Source: Streptomyces sp. NBC_01314
Lineage (GTDB): Bacteria > Actinomycetota > Actinomycetes > Streptomycetales > Streptomycetaceae
Assembly: GCF_041435215.1 (NCBI RefSeq)
Contig: NZ_CP108394.1
Coordinates: 4,650,001-4,714,000 of the forward strand
DNA: 64,000 bases
Reading direction: 5' to 3'
Shown: positions 16,990 to 25,982 of the stretch, one piece after another
How positions within the stretch are numbered: position 1 is the first letter of the stretch
How the letters are laid out: each line of letters begins with the position of its first letter
Made by a program: the position numbers and the translations under genes
Notes under the pieces: model-generated
Databases searched by the model: none
What the model was told of the DNA's origin: nothing
What the model saw: only the letters and a program-made list of their open reading frames with translations

Positions 16990-18189
16990 CTAGTTGGCGT
17001 TCAGCAGCTTCAGCTCGGGGTGGGCCGTGCCGCCCTCGATGGCCGTGGACGAGATGTGGGACATGACGCGCTCGTCGACGGGGTCGTTCGCCGGGTCGTC
17101 GTGGACGACGATGTGCTCATAGGTCGTGGTCCGCTGGGCGGGTACGCGGCCCGCCTTGCGGATCAGGTCGATGATCTCCATGCGGTTGGAGCGGTGCTTG
17201 GCGCCGGCGGAGGAGACGACGTTCTCCTCCAGCATGATCGAGCCGAGGTCGTCCGCGCCGTAGTGCAGGGAGAGCTGGCCGACCTCCTTGCCGGTGGTGA
17301 GCCAGGAGCCCTGGATGTGGGCGACGTTGTCCATGAAGAGCCGCGCGATGGCGATCATGCGCAGGTACTCGAAGAGCGTGGCCTGCGTACGGCCCTTCAG
17401 GTGATTGTTCTCGGGCTGGTAGGTGTACGGGATGAAGGCCCGGAAGCCGCCCGTCCGGTCCTGTACGTCCCGGATCATCCGCAGGTGCTCGATGCGCTCG
17501 GCGTTGGTCTCGCCGGTGCCCATGAGCATCGTGGACGTGGATTCGACGCCCAGCCCGTGCGCGATCTCCATGATCTCCAGCCAGCGCTCGCCGGACTCCT
17601 TGAGGGGCGCGATGGCCTTGCGGGGGCGCGCGGGGAGCAGCTCCGCGCCGGCGCCGGCGAAGGAGTCGAGACCGGCCGCGTGGATACGCGTGATCGCCTC
17701 CTCCACACCCACCTTCGAGATCCGGGCCATGTGCTCGACCTCGGACGCGCCGAGGGAGTGGACGACCAGCTGCGGGAAGGCCTTCTTGATGGCGGCGAAG
17801 TGCGTCTCGTAGTACTCCACCCCGTAGTCCGGGTGGTGCCCGCCCTGGAACATGATCTGCGTACCGCCCAGCTCGACGGTCTCCGCGCAGCGGCGCAGGA
17901 TGTCGTCGAGGTCGCGCGTCCAGCCCTTGTCCTTGTCCTTCGGCGGGGCGTAGAACGCGCAGAACTTGCACGCCGTGACGCACACGTTCGTGTAGTTGAT
18001 GTTCCGCTCGATGATGTACGTCGCGATGTGTTCCGTGCCCGCGTACCGCCGCCTGCGGACGGCGTCGGCGGCGGCGCCGAGCGCGTGCAGCGGGGCGTCG
18101 CGGTAGAGGTCGAGCGCCTCCTCTGGCGTGATCCGCCCACCCTCTGCGGCACGGTCGAGAACGGACTGGAGGTCGGCCTTCTCGGTCAC
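16990..18189 (-). CDS. mqnC: cyclic dehypoxanthinyl futalosine synthase
   Basis: Radical SAM enzyme that cyclises dehypoxanthine futalosine in the futalosine route to menaquinone. The 399-residue protein has the cluster motif C-V-T-A-C-K-F-C (CxxxCxxC, about 71-78), preceded by N-Y-T-N-V-C, and the MqnC-like F-Q-G-G-H-H-P-D motif. The family also includes MqnE and CofH; G-G-H-H-P and the overall length favour MqnC. Start is a GTG at 18189 with only a weak upstream site. The small amidohydrolase-like gene follows in the same direction. Confidence 0.93.
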   Translation of the reverse strand: MTEKADLQSVLDRAAEGGRITPEEALDLYRDAPLHALGAAADAVRRRRYAGTEHIATYIIERNINYTNVCVTACKFCAFYAPPKDKDKGWTRDLDDILRRCAETVELGGTQIMFQGGHHPDYGVEYYETHFAAIKKAFPQLVVHSLGASEVEHMARISKVGVEEAITRIHAAGLDSFAGAGAELLPARPRKAIAPLKESGERWLEIMEIAHGLGVESTSTMLMGTGETNAERIEHLRMIRDVQDRTGGFRAFIPYTYQPENNHLKGRTQATLFEYLRMIAIARLFMDNVAHIQGSWLTTGKEVGQLSLHYGADDLGSIMLEENVVSSAGAKHRSNRMEIIDLIRKAGRVPAQRTTTYEHIVVHDDPANDPVDERVMSHISSTAIEGGTAHPELKLLNAN

Positions 18190-18441
18190 CGGGAGCGTCC
18201 CTTTCGTAAGGAATCCAGAGGGGCGGCGCGAAGCGCCTTCGTCATAAGGGTGGTGGTGGGAGACGGGTGGGCGGACCGGGCCAGCCTACGCCAGGGCTCC
18301 GGATCACCCGACGTCAGCCCGCCCGCCTGTGGACAACTCCGGGGGCGCGGCATCAGCGGAGGGCGACAGCCGACCGGGGCAAGCCTCGCGCCGGGCCCGC
18401 CTCACGCCGGATCCGCCACGCCGCGTACGCCTCACGCCGCC

Positions 18442-19194
18442 TCACGCCGCGTACGCCTCCAGCAGCAGCCCGACGTACGCACCGGCGATCATGAACGGGC
18501 CCAGGGCGACCAGTTGTCCCCGTACGGCGCGGCCCCGAGCCGCCATGACCAGGGTGTACGCGCTGCCGATGAGCGCGCCGGCGAACGTGCCGAGGTAGAG
18601 CGCGCCCCAGCCGTACCAGCCGAGGACGGCGCCGAGGCCCAGAGCCAGCTTCACGTCGCCGAAGCCGAGGGCGACCGGTCTGATGAGGAAGAAGAGGAAG
18701 TAGAAGCCGCCGAGGGCGAGCGCGCCGTACAGCGCCGTGCGCCACTGGCCCGCGTGCTCGGGTACGAGGGCGACCGCGCCCAGCAGGGCGAGGGCCAGGC
18801 CGGCGAAAGGGAGGGTCAGGGGGTCCGGGAGGCGTTGTGCTCCGAGGTCCACAAGGGTGAGCAGTACGCCCAGTGGGGCGAGGAGCAGCCACACGGCCAG
18901 TTCGGGGCGGAAACCGGTGGCCAGGGCGAGGGCGGCGCAGACCAGGGCGGTCGCTGTGGTGACGGTGGTGGTGCGGGGGCCGTAGGCGCAGGTGGGGAGT
19001 GTCGGGCAGCGGGCCGGGCCGAGCCAGCCGGATGCGATGCCGGTGAGTCGGTGGCCGGCGGGGCATTCGTGCTGCCAGGGGTGTTCCTCGTCGACGGTGA
19101 AGCGGTACGCGGGGCGGGGGAGCAATGTGCCCATGGCTCCGCCCCACAGGGCGGCGGCCATGGTGAGTGCGATCAGCCAGGGGTCGAGAGCCAC
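18442..19194 (-). CDS. prepilin peptidase (A24 family)
   Basis: Membrane aspartyl peptidase of 250 residues with about seven hydrophobic helices. The catalytic motif G-F-G-D-V-K-L lies near residue 181 and a second Asp is in T-L-V-D-L. The N-terminal cytoplasmic loop has Cys residues (H-E-C-P-A-G and R-C-P-T-L-P-T-C) but not the standard paired CxxC layout of bifunctional PilD enzymes, so methyltransferase activity is doubtful. No pilin gene is adjacent; it probably serves Flp/Tad-type pilins elsewhere. Confidence 0.8.
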   Translation of the reverse strand: MALDPWLIALTMAAALWGGAMGTLLPRPAYRFTVDEEHPWQHECPAGHRLTGIASGWLGPARCPTLPTCAYGPRTTTVTTATALVCAALALATGFRPELAVWLLLAPLGVLLTLVDLGAQRLPDPLTLPFAGLALALLGAVALVPEHAGQWRTALYGALALGGFYFLFFLIRPVALGFGDVKLALGLGAVLGWYGWGALYLGTFAGALIGSAYTLVMAARGRAVRGQLVALGPFMIAGAYVGLLLEAYAA

Positions 19195-19243
19195 GTGGTC
19201 AGCCTATGAGGTGGGGTGCCTGTGGTGTGGCGGGATGTGTCCG

Positions 19244-19387
19244 CCCCCGCCGCCCCTACCCGTCCCAGCCTCAGGGGCGGTGCCCCTGCAACCCCCAGGT
19301 GCGGGTGGGTGGGGGCTGGTCGCGCAGTTCCCCGCGCCCCTGAAGGCCTACGGCCTTCGCGGGCCGACAAGCAAGGGGCGCAGCCCC
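19244..19387. repeat. dispersed Streptomyces intergenic repeat (long copy)
   Basis: Begins 'cccgccgcccctacccgtcc', contains 'ctggtcgcgcagttccccgc' and ends with a hairpin-forming 'ggggcgcagccccc'. The opening block occurs again at 36808-36830 and the 'gcgcagttccccgcgcc' block occurs inverted there. It fills the gap between the prepilin peptidase start and the kinase stop and probably acts as a transcription end. Confidence 0.6.
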
Positions 19388-21136
19388 CTACTTCACCTTC
19401 GCCAGGCGGGCCGTCGGGTCGCCCGCGTCCGCGTTGTTCGAGGTGTACTGGAGTTCGGCGCCGACGGGGGTGAGGGTGATCTCGTGGGTGTTCTTGGTGC
19501 AGGTGCCGGGGTTGTTCTTGGTGTCGGCGATGCTCGTGGCGAGGACGCTGTCCTTGGTGACCTTCTTGAGGACGAGCTTGTCGTCGCAGGCGCCGCCGAG
19601 CAGGTCCACGGAGCGGAAGGTGCCCAACGGGTCGCCCACCGAGGCCTGTTCGAGGGTGACGGTGAAGGTTCCGGCGGGGAGATTGCCGTCGAGAGCGTAG
19701 CCCTCGCCCTCCCAGGTGCCCAGGTACTTCTTGGGCAGCTCGCCCGCCCCGTCCCCCGGCAGCTCCGAGTCCTGGCTCCTGTCGCTCGCGCTGCTGCTCG
19801 CCGTCGGCGCCTTGCCGGCCGCGTCACCCTTCTCGTCCTCGCCCCGCAGTATCCCGAGCCCGAACAGCGTCCCCACGCTCGCCACCGCGAACGCTCCCGC
19901 GATCGCCAGGGCGACCGAGCAACTCACCTTCCGGCCCCGCCCGTTCGCGGCGGTCGTGGACGCGGCCGCCACGCTCAGGGAGAGCTTGCCCGGTGTCGAC
20001 GGCGCGGAGGGCGACGCCGGCGGGACCGTGTCCGCCACCACGGCGTCGGCCCGCTGCCCGGGTACGTGCGTCACGGGCGGCGCCTGCGGCGACATCACCG
20101 GCGGCGGCCCGAACACCCCACTGGCGGCGGGCATTTCCGTTCGCGCGCCACCGGGCGGGGTCCCCACCGCCGACTCCCCCGCCCCCGCCGTCCCCACCGA
20201 GGGACTGCTGAACCCCACCACCCCGGAGGGGACTTCCTCCGCGGCGTCCAGGTTCAGGAGCTGCACGGCGCTCCGGCCGACCTGTTCCACCAGCGGGCCC
20301 GGCAGCCAGCCCGCCGTCACCAGGCGGGCCGCGCCCTGGGGGGCCAGGGTGCGGGCGACCTCGTCGGGGGTCGGGCGGGCGGCGGGTTCCTTGGACAGGC
20401 AGTGCTCGACCAGATCGCGCAGGTCCCCTTCCAGGCCGTCCAGTCGGGGCGCCTCGTGGACGACCTTGTAGAGGAGCGCGGCGGAGGAGTCACCGGGAAA
20501 GGGGGACCGGCCGGTCGCGGCGTACGCGAGGACCGCGCCGAGGGAGAAGACGTCCGCCGCGCCGGTGATGCCCTTGCCGAGGATCTGCTCGGGGGACATG
20601 TAGCCGGGGGAGCCGATCGAGACGCCCGTCGAAGTGAGCGACGCCGTGCCGTCCGTGGCGCGGGCGATGCCGAAGTCGATGAGGAGGGGGCCGTCGACGG
20701 TGAGCAGCACGTTCGACGGCTTCACGTCCCGGTGGACCAGGCCCAGCGCGTGCACCGCCGAGAGAGCTTCCGCCAGGCCCGCGCCCAGGACCCGTACCGA
20801 GTGCGGGGGCAGCGGGCCGCTGTCCGCGATCGCCGCCGCGAGGGACGGGCCGGCCGCGTAACCCGTCGCCACCCACGGGACCGACGCCTCGGGGTCCGCG
20901 TCCAGGACGGGCGCCGTCCAGGAACCGCCCACGCGGCGGGCCGCGTCGACCTCACGCCGGAAGCGGGCGCGGAACTCCTCGTCGAGGGCGAAGTGCGGGT
21001 GCACGATCTTGACGGCGACGGTACGGCCGCCCGCACTGCGCCCCAGATAGACGCGGCCCATCCCGCCGGACCCGAGCCGGCCGAGCAGCCGGTAGGGCCC
21101 CACGACCGTGGGCTCGCCGGCATCGAGCGGTTGCAT
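19388..21136 (-). CDS. serine/threonine protein kinase, single-pass membrane type
   Basis: PknB-type receptor-like kinase of 582 residues. The kinase domain (about 15-270) shows G-S-G-G-M-G-R-V-Y (glycine loop), A-V-K-I-V (ATP Lys), H-R-D-V-K-P-S-N (catalytic loop), D-F-G-I-A-R (metal Asp) and S-P-E-Q. A Pro/Ala-rich juxtamembrane region, one transmembrane helix (about 415-435) and an extracellular domain of about 110 residues without PASTA repeats follow. The ATG at 21136 has GGGGGAGGTG seven bases upstream; the open frame extends 25 codons further without such a site. Confidence 0.92.
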   Translation of the reverse strand: MQPLDAGEPTVVGPYRLLGRLGSGGMGRVYLGRSAGGRTVAVKIVHPHFALDEEFRARFRREVDAARRVGGSWTAPVLDADPEASVPWVATGYAAGPSLAAAIADSGPLPPHSVRVLGAGLAEALSAVHALGLVHRDVKPSNVLLTVDGPLLIDFGIARATDGTASLTSTGVSIGSPGYMSPEQILGKGITGAADVFSLGAVLAYAATGRSPFPGDSSAALLYKVVHEAPRLDGLEGDLRDLVEHCLSKEPAARPTPDEVARTLAPQGAARLVTAGWLPGPLVEQVGRSAVQLLNLDAAEEVPSGVVGFSSPSVGTAGAGESAVGTPPGGARTEMPAASGVFGPPPVMSPQAPPVTHVPGQRADAVVADTVPPASPSAPSTPGKLSLSVAAASTTAANGRGRKVSCSVALAIAGAFAVASVGTLFGLGILRGEDEKGDAAGKAPTASSSASDRSQDSELPGDGAGELPKKYLGTWEGEGYALDGNLPAGTFTVTLEQASVGDPLGTFRSVDLLGGACDDKLVLKKVTKDSVLATSIADTKNNPGTCTKNTHEITLTPVGAELQYTSNNADAGDPTARLAKVK

Positions 21137-21354
21137 GGGCGGCACCTCCCCCGTGTGTCTGCCGCGCGCCACCCCGTACGTTCCCCCGTACGAACTCTCG
21201 GAACTCTCCACGACGCACGACTCCCCAGCAGCGTAGTGCCGTACGCCCGAATGGGAATGCGAACGGCGGCGGTCGATCCGCAGTCGATGTCACAGAACGT
21301 GGAATTCGTCAACCGAAATTCCGGGAAGTTCGCCGGGGCTCCCCGGGGAAATGG

Positions 21355-22209
<855 letters not shown>

Positions 22210-22392
22210 CTAGCCCTCGTTGGATACAGTGCGGGCTCCGGGGGCCGGGAGAGGCTCGCCAAACCGGATGTACACCCCGTGTCAATACTTTCGACGGCGT
22301 GTCGTTCGTGGGGCCGGTGGTGCAGAAGAGGCGATGCGTCAACCGGCGGATCGGACCGATCAAACATCCGGGTGACGTGATCTAGGCCTCTA

Positions 22393-22486
22393 TTGCATTC
22401 CCGTGCCTGCGTGCTAGGCTCGCCGCAAGTTGCAGTTTGGTTTCCCTTGCAGTACAGAGCCTGCGGAGAATGTAACCGCAGGCTCT
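22393..22486 (+). promoter_or_regulatory. promoter and structured leader of the cold-shock gene
   Basis: TTGCAT (22393-22398), 16 bases, TAGGCT (22415-22420) is a good -35/-10 pair. The transcript would have a leader of about 150 bases. It contains an 11-bp perfect stem: 22456-22466 (AGAGCCTGCGG) pairs with 22476-22486 around a 9-base loop. Long structured leaders are typical of temperature-controlled cold-shock mRNAs. No gene is seen elsewhere in 22201-22580. Confidence 0.55.
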
Positions 22487-22580
22487 CGACGTTTTCAGAC
22501 GTATGCAGTTGTGCGGCATCTTGTTTTCACACTTGCAGGGTTCTGGAGCAGGGCAAACCCTTTGGGCCCAAGGAGGGCTT

Positions 22581-22784
22581 ATGGCTACCGGAACCGTGAA
22601 GTGGTTCAACGCCGAAAAGGGCTTTGGCTTCATCGCCCAGGAAGGTGGCGGCCCGGACGTTTTCGTCCACTACTCCGCCATCAATGCGAACGGTTTCCGT
22701 TCGCTGGAGGAGAACCAGCAGGTCTCCTTCGACGTGACGCAGGGCCCGAAGGGCCCGCAGGCGGAGAACGTCACGCCCGTCTGA
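22581..22784 (+). CDS. cold-shock protein, CspA family
   Basis: Single-domain nucleic-acid chaperone of 67 residues. RNP1-like K-G-F-G-F-I and RNP2-like V-F-V-H-Y motifs and the N-terminal G-T-V-K-W-F-N are intact. The ATG at 22581 has AGGAGGG three bases before it; the open frame continues upstream without similarity. A long structured leader precedes it and an intrinsic terminator follows 41 bp later, so it is a monocistronic unit. Confidence 0.97.
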   Translation: MATGTVKWFNAEKGFGFIAQEGGGPDVFVHYSAINANGFRSLEENQQVSFDVTQGPKGPQAENVTPV

Positions 22785-22824
22785 TCGAGGGATGCCCCTC
22801 TGACGACGTCTGAGAGCAGTACCC

Positions 22825-22865
22825 AAGGAGCCCCTTGCCTTTCGGCGCAGGGGCTCCTGCCTTTT
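22825..22865 (+). terminator. intrinsic terminator of the cold-shock gene
   Basis: AGGAGCCCC (22826-22834) pairs perfectly with GGGGCTCCT (22850-22858) and is followed by GCCTTTT. This is one of the few hairpin-plus-T terminators in the window. Confidence 0.85.
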
Positions 22866-22885
22866 GCCCGCACAGGTGCCGACCC

Positions 22886-23527
22886 CTAAATGTGCTGCAT
22901 CACGAGGACGAACGAAGTCCCTGACGCCAGCGCTTCGTACGAGTGCGGCACGTCGCCCCGGAACGCCATGTAATCTCCGGGGCCGAGTTCGACCTCCTCG
23001 CCCCTCGGTCCCGCCTTCACCCGGCCCGTGCTCACGGTGAGGTGCTCCACCGTCCCCGGAATGTGCGGCTCCGACTCCCGTACCGACCCCGGTTCGAGGT
23101 GGGTCCGGTAGATGTCGCGGCGCGCGCCCGGCGGGCTCGCGGACAGCAGGACCGCCGTGTAGCTGGAGTGCTCGGAGTGGACGGTGGGCCCCTCGCCCGC
23201 CCGGACCACCTGCACCGCCGGGACCGGCGGCTCGATCAGCGCACTGAACGGCACCTCTAGCGCCACGCCCAGCGCCCACAGCGTCTCCATGCTCGGATTG
23301 CCGCTCGCCGACTCCAGCTGCGACAGCGTCGACTTGGCGATCCCGGCGCGTTTGGCCAGCTCGGAGAGGGAGAGACCGGCGCGGGTGCGCTCCCGCCGGA
23401 GCGAGGCGGCGATCCAGTCGAGGGGGAGGCGGGACGGGGCCCGCCCCTCGCCTCCGGACACCGCGTCCGAAGCCCCGCCCACTCCACCCGCCCCACCCGC
23501 CGCGCCCGCTCCGCCCATCCCACTCAC
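22886..23527 (-). CDS. XRE-family regulator with C-terminal cupin domain
   Basis: A 213-residue regulator with a Gly/Ala-rich start, an HTH domain (about 40-95, including L-S-E-L-A-K-R-A-G-I-A-K-S-T-L-S-Q-L-E) and a C-terminal cupin (L-G-P-G-D-Y-M-A-F-R-G-D-V-P-H-S-Y-E), the layout of PuuR/SutR-like ligand-sensing repressors. Divergent from azlCD with a palindromic operator between, so it probably controls amino-acid export. GTG at 23527 is used; an ATG at 23518 with GGAG nine bases upstream is equally likely. Confidence 0.88.
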   Translation of the reverse strand: MSGMGGAGAAGGAGGVGGASDAVSGGEGRAPSRLPLDWIAASLRRERTRAGLSLSELAKRAGIAKSTLSQLESASGNPSMETLWALGVALEVPFSALIEPPVPAVQVVRAGEGPTVHSEHSSYTAVLLSASPPGARRDIYRTHLEPGSVRESEPHIPGTVEHLTVSTGRVKAGPRGEEVELGPGDYMAFRGDVPHSYEALASGTSFVLVMQHI

Positions 23528-23529
23528 TC

Positions 23530-23568
23530 CGTTCGCTACAGAAGTACGAACGTTCGCCTTGACGAACG
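23530..23568. promoter_or_regulatory. operator between the cupin regulator and azlCD
   Basis: CGAACGTTCG (23547-23556) is a perfect palindrome. It is flanked by half-sites CGTTCG (23530-23535) and CGAACG (23563-23568), so the whole 69-bp divergent gap is built from one motif. Binding by the adjacent XRE-cupin protein is inferred from position. Confidence 0.55.
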
Positions 23569-23595
23569 ACCCGCCTGCTGTTCATTGTAGGAACC

Positions 23596-24354
23596 ATGCG
23601 TTCGCTTCTCCGAACACTCCAGGCTCATGATCCCGCGCTGCTCCGGGACATCTCCCTCGTCTGCCTCGCCGGTGGTGTGGTCGGCGTCTCCTTCGGCGCG
23701 ATCTCGGTGGCGGGCGGGCTGCCGGTGTGGGTGCCGGTGGTGATGTCGGTCGTCGTGTACGCGGGGGCGGCGCAGTTCAGCGCGGTCGGGATCCTGCTGG
23801 CCGGAGGCGGACCGTTCGCGGCGGCGGCCACGGGGCTGCTGCTCAACACCCGTACGGCGGCGTTCAGTCTGGCGGTCGCCGATGTGCTGGGACCGGGGAG
23901 GCCGGCCCGGTTCGTGGGCGCGCACCTCGTCACCGACGAGACGGTGGCCTTCGCCCTGGCCCAGCGCGATCCCGTACGGCGCCGGGTCGCGTTCTGGGTC
24001 TCGGGGATCGGCCTCTTCACGGTCTGGAACGTGTGCGTCCTGGCCGGGGCCCTCGCCGGTACCGCGCTGGGCGATACCTCCACGTACGGCCTCGACGCCG
24101 CCTTCCCCGCCGTGCTAGCCGCGCTGGTCCTGCCCGCCCTGCGGGAGCAGCCGCCCGTGCGGCGGGCCGCGTCGCTGGGCGCGGTGGCGGCACTGGCGGC
24201 GACTCCGGTGACACCCACGGGGGTCCCTGTGCTGCTGGCACTGGCCGGGCTGGTGGTGTGGCGGGCGTCGCCGAACGCGTCGGACCTATCGGATGTATCG
24301 GATGGTTCCTATGCGGCGGACTCGGCGGACTCGGCGGACGGGAAGGTGTCATGA
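23596..24354 (+). CDS. azlC: AzlC-family branched-chain amino-acid exporter subunit
   Basis: Large subunit of an AzlCD-type exporter. The 252-residue protein has G-V-S-F-G-A-I (family signature), Y-A-G-A-A-Q-F-S and N-T-R-T-A-A-F-S, and seven or so hydrophobic helices. ATG start with TAGGAACC immediately before. A short Ser/Asp/Ala tail (S-D-L-S-D-V-S-D-G-S) follows the last helix. Overlaps azlD by four bases. Confidence 0.9.
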   Translation: MRSLLRTLQAHDPALLRDISLVCLAGGVVGVSFGAISVAGGLPVWVPVVMSVVVYAGAAQFSAVGILLAGGGPFAAAATGLLLNTRTAAFSLAVADVLGPGRPARFVGAHLVTDETVAFALAQRDPVRRRVAFWVSGIGLFTVWNVCVLAGALAGTALGDTSTYGLDAAFPAVLAALVLPALREQPPVRRAASLGAVAALAATPVTPTGVPVLLALAGLVVWRASPNASDLSDVSDGSYAADSADSADGKVS

Positions 24355-24665
24355 GTCCGGTCGTCAGCGCGATGGTCGTGCTCGCCGTGGGGACGTACGC
24401 CTTCCGGCTCACCGGGCCCGCGCTGCACGGGCGGGTCGAGATCCCCGCACGGGTGCGGGAGTTGCTGGCAGGGGCGGCCGTGGTGCTGCTGGTGGCGTTG
24501 CTGGCCACGGGCGCCCTGACCGAGGGCGGCGGTTTCGCCGGGTGGGCTCGACCCGTCGGGGTGCTCGTGGGCGGGGTGCTCGCGTGGCGGAGGGCGCCGT
24601 TCGCGGTGGTGGTGCTGGGGGCGGCGGCGACCACGGCGGGGCTGCGGGCGATGGGGGTCGGTTAG
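24351..24665 (+). CDS. azlD: AzlD-family small exporter subunit
   Basis: The 104-residue partner has three to four hydrophobic helices and the family-typical start G-T-Y-A-F-R-L-T-G-P. The ATG overlaps the azlC stop (ATGA), so the two are translationally coupled. The frame is open further upstream inside azlC but only this start fits the AzlD length. Confidence 0.9.
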   Translation: MSPVVSAMVVLAVGTYAFRLTGPALHGRVEIPARVRELLAGAAVVLLVALLATGALTEGGGFAGWARPVGVLVGGVLAWRRAPFAVVVLGAAATTAGLRAMGVG

Positions 24666-24904
24666 CCGGAGCTACGGGGAGAGGCCGGCCGGACCTACGC
24701 ACTCGGGCCTTCGCCGCCGCTTGCTCCACCGCCGTCCCGGACGCGTGGTGTCAACGTACCGAATGGGTCGTCCCAGGCCCTGGCTCGGCGACGCGCACTC
24801 CGGCGAGTTCTGTACGAAGCGTCATGCAGTACGACCCATGCGGCGCGCTGCCGGGATACCAGAGATAGTCAGCGGCGGAAGGACTCACTCCTGCCTCACC
24901 GCCT

Positions 24905-25747
24905 CTACGGTGCCCGCCGGGCGCCCCGCGCGACCAGTTCGTCCAGGACCCGCCGGACTCGCATGCCGGAGCCGAGGTCGGGTTCGAGTCCCTTGCCCTT
25001 GAGGAGGGCGGTGAGGGAGGCCTGGACGACCTCGGCGCCCTCCGGGGCGACCCGCTTGGAGACCTCCAGCCACTCCAGACCGGCACCGTCGGCGTCACCG
25101 CCCTCGGTGGGCAACGTGCAGTGCTCCAGGGTCACTTCGTGATGGCCGAGGCGTACGCCGCGTCGGCGGACCGTGTGGACAGGGCCGAGGACGTCGAGTG
25201 AGCCGAAGCCGACGTCGATGTCGGCACAGTCGGCGAGGAAGGCGCGCTGGCTGTCGGAGAAGACGAGGTCCAGCGGCTCGGTGCCGGTGGCGGCGGCTTC
25301 CACGGCCGTACGCCCGCAGTCGGAGACGAGGGTGGCGGAGAGGGCCCGGCGGTCACCCGACCAGGCTCCCGCCAGGTGGAAGGAATCCGGTCCCTGCTCA
25401 CGGAAGCGCAGCCAACGTTCCGAGAGCCGGGACCGGCGACAGGGCCGCAATTCCGCGGTCACGGCCCCGCCTCGCCCGCTCCCCGCCCATAGGCGCAGGA
25501 TCAACCCCGCATCCAGAAGCGGCAGTTGTCCTGGCGCCGTGGAGCGGGCGAGTGCCTCACAGAAGTAGACGCGGCGCCGGGCTCCCCCGGTGTCCGGCGC
25601 CAGCGCCCAGGTCGCGGCGACCGCGCCCGCACCCGAGAACGTCACCTTGATCTCGACCGAGTCGAGCCGGTCGGATCCTGAGGTGAGATCCCCGCGTCCC
25701 ACGGATGCCGGCATGGGCCGTCCCCCTAGTTCCGCGACCTGGTTCAT
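24905..25747 (-). CDS. CYTH-like hypothetical protein
   Basis: A 280-residue protein without a confident name. Spaced features suggest a CYTH / triphosphate-tunnel fold: V-E-I-K-V-T-F near the start, D-A-G-L-I-L-R-L-W, T-A-E-L-R-P-C-R-R-S-R, R-R-R-G-V-R-L and L-E-W-L-E-V-S-K-R at the end. The usual ExExK appears only as E-I-K. CYTH proteins hydrolyse polyphosphates or thiamine triphosphate or make cAMP. The ATG at 25747 has AGGGGA directly before it; an ATG at 25714 is possible. Divergent from the LuxR regulator across a repeat array. Confidence 0.5.
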   Translation of the reverse strand: MNQVAELGGRPMPASVGRGDLTSGSDRLDSVEIKVTFSGAGAVAATWALAPDTGGARRRVYFCEALARSTAPGQLPLLDAGLILRLWAGSGRGGAVTAELRPCRRSRLSERWLRFREQGPDSFHLAGAWSGDRRALSATLVSDCGRTAVEAAATGTEPLDLVFSDSQRAFLADCADIDVGFGSLDVLGPVHTVRRRGVRLGHHEVTLEHCTLPTEGGDADGAGLEWLEVSKRVAPEGAEVVQASLTALLKGKGLEPDLGSGMRVRRVLDELVARGARRAP

Positions 25748-25766
25748 TCCCCTGATTCCCCTGAGT

Positions 25767-25855
25767 TGCGAACCTCTGTGGTGCGAACCTCTGTGGTGCG
25801 TACCTCTTGTGTTGCGATCCCTCTGTGATGCGACCCCCCTGTTGTGCTGTGTCGC
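25767..25855. repeat. degenerate tandem repeats before the LuxR regulator
   Basis: Five to six copies of a 15-16-bp unit, best seen as TGCGAACCTCTGTGG repeated at 25767-25797, then drifting (TGCGTACCTCTTGTG, TGCGATCCCTCTGTGA, TGCGACCCCCCTGTTG). They lie between the CYTH-like gene and the large LuxR gene and could be a multi-site operator. Confidence 0.6.
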
Positions 25856-25982
25856 AAGACCATTGAAGGCCCGGGGCCGCCCCCCTCGCTTCCGGGAAGT
25901 CCCTACATCTCCCCTGTCGACTCCCCTGGGGGCATGATGGACGGGCGGGGCCGGGCGCAGGCGGGCACCAGGGGGTGGCGCA

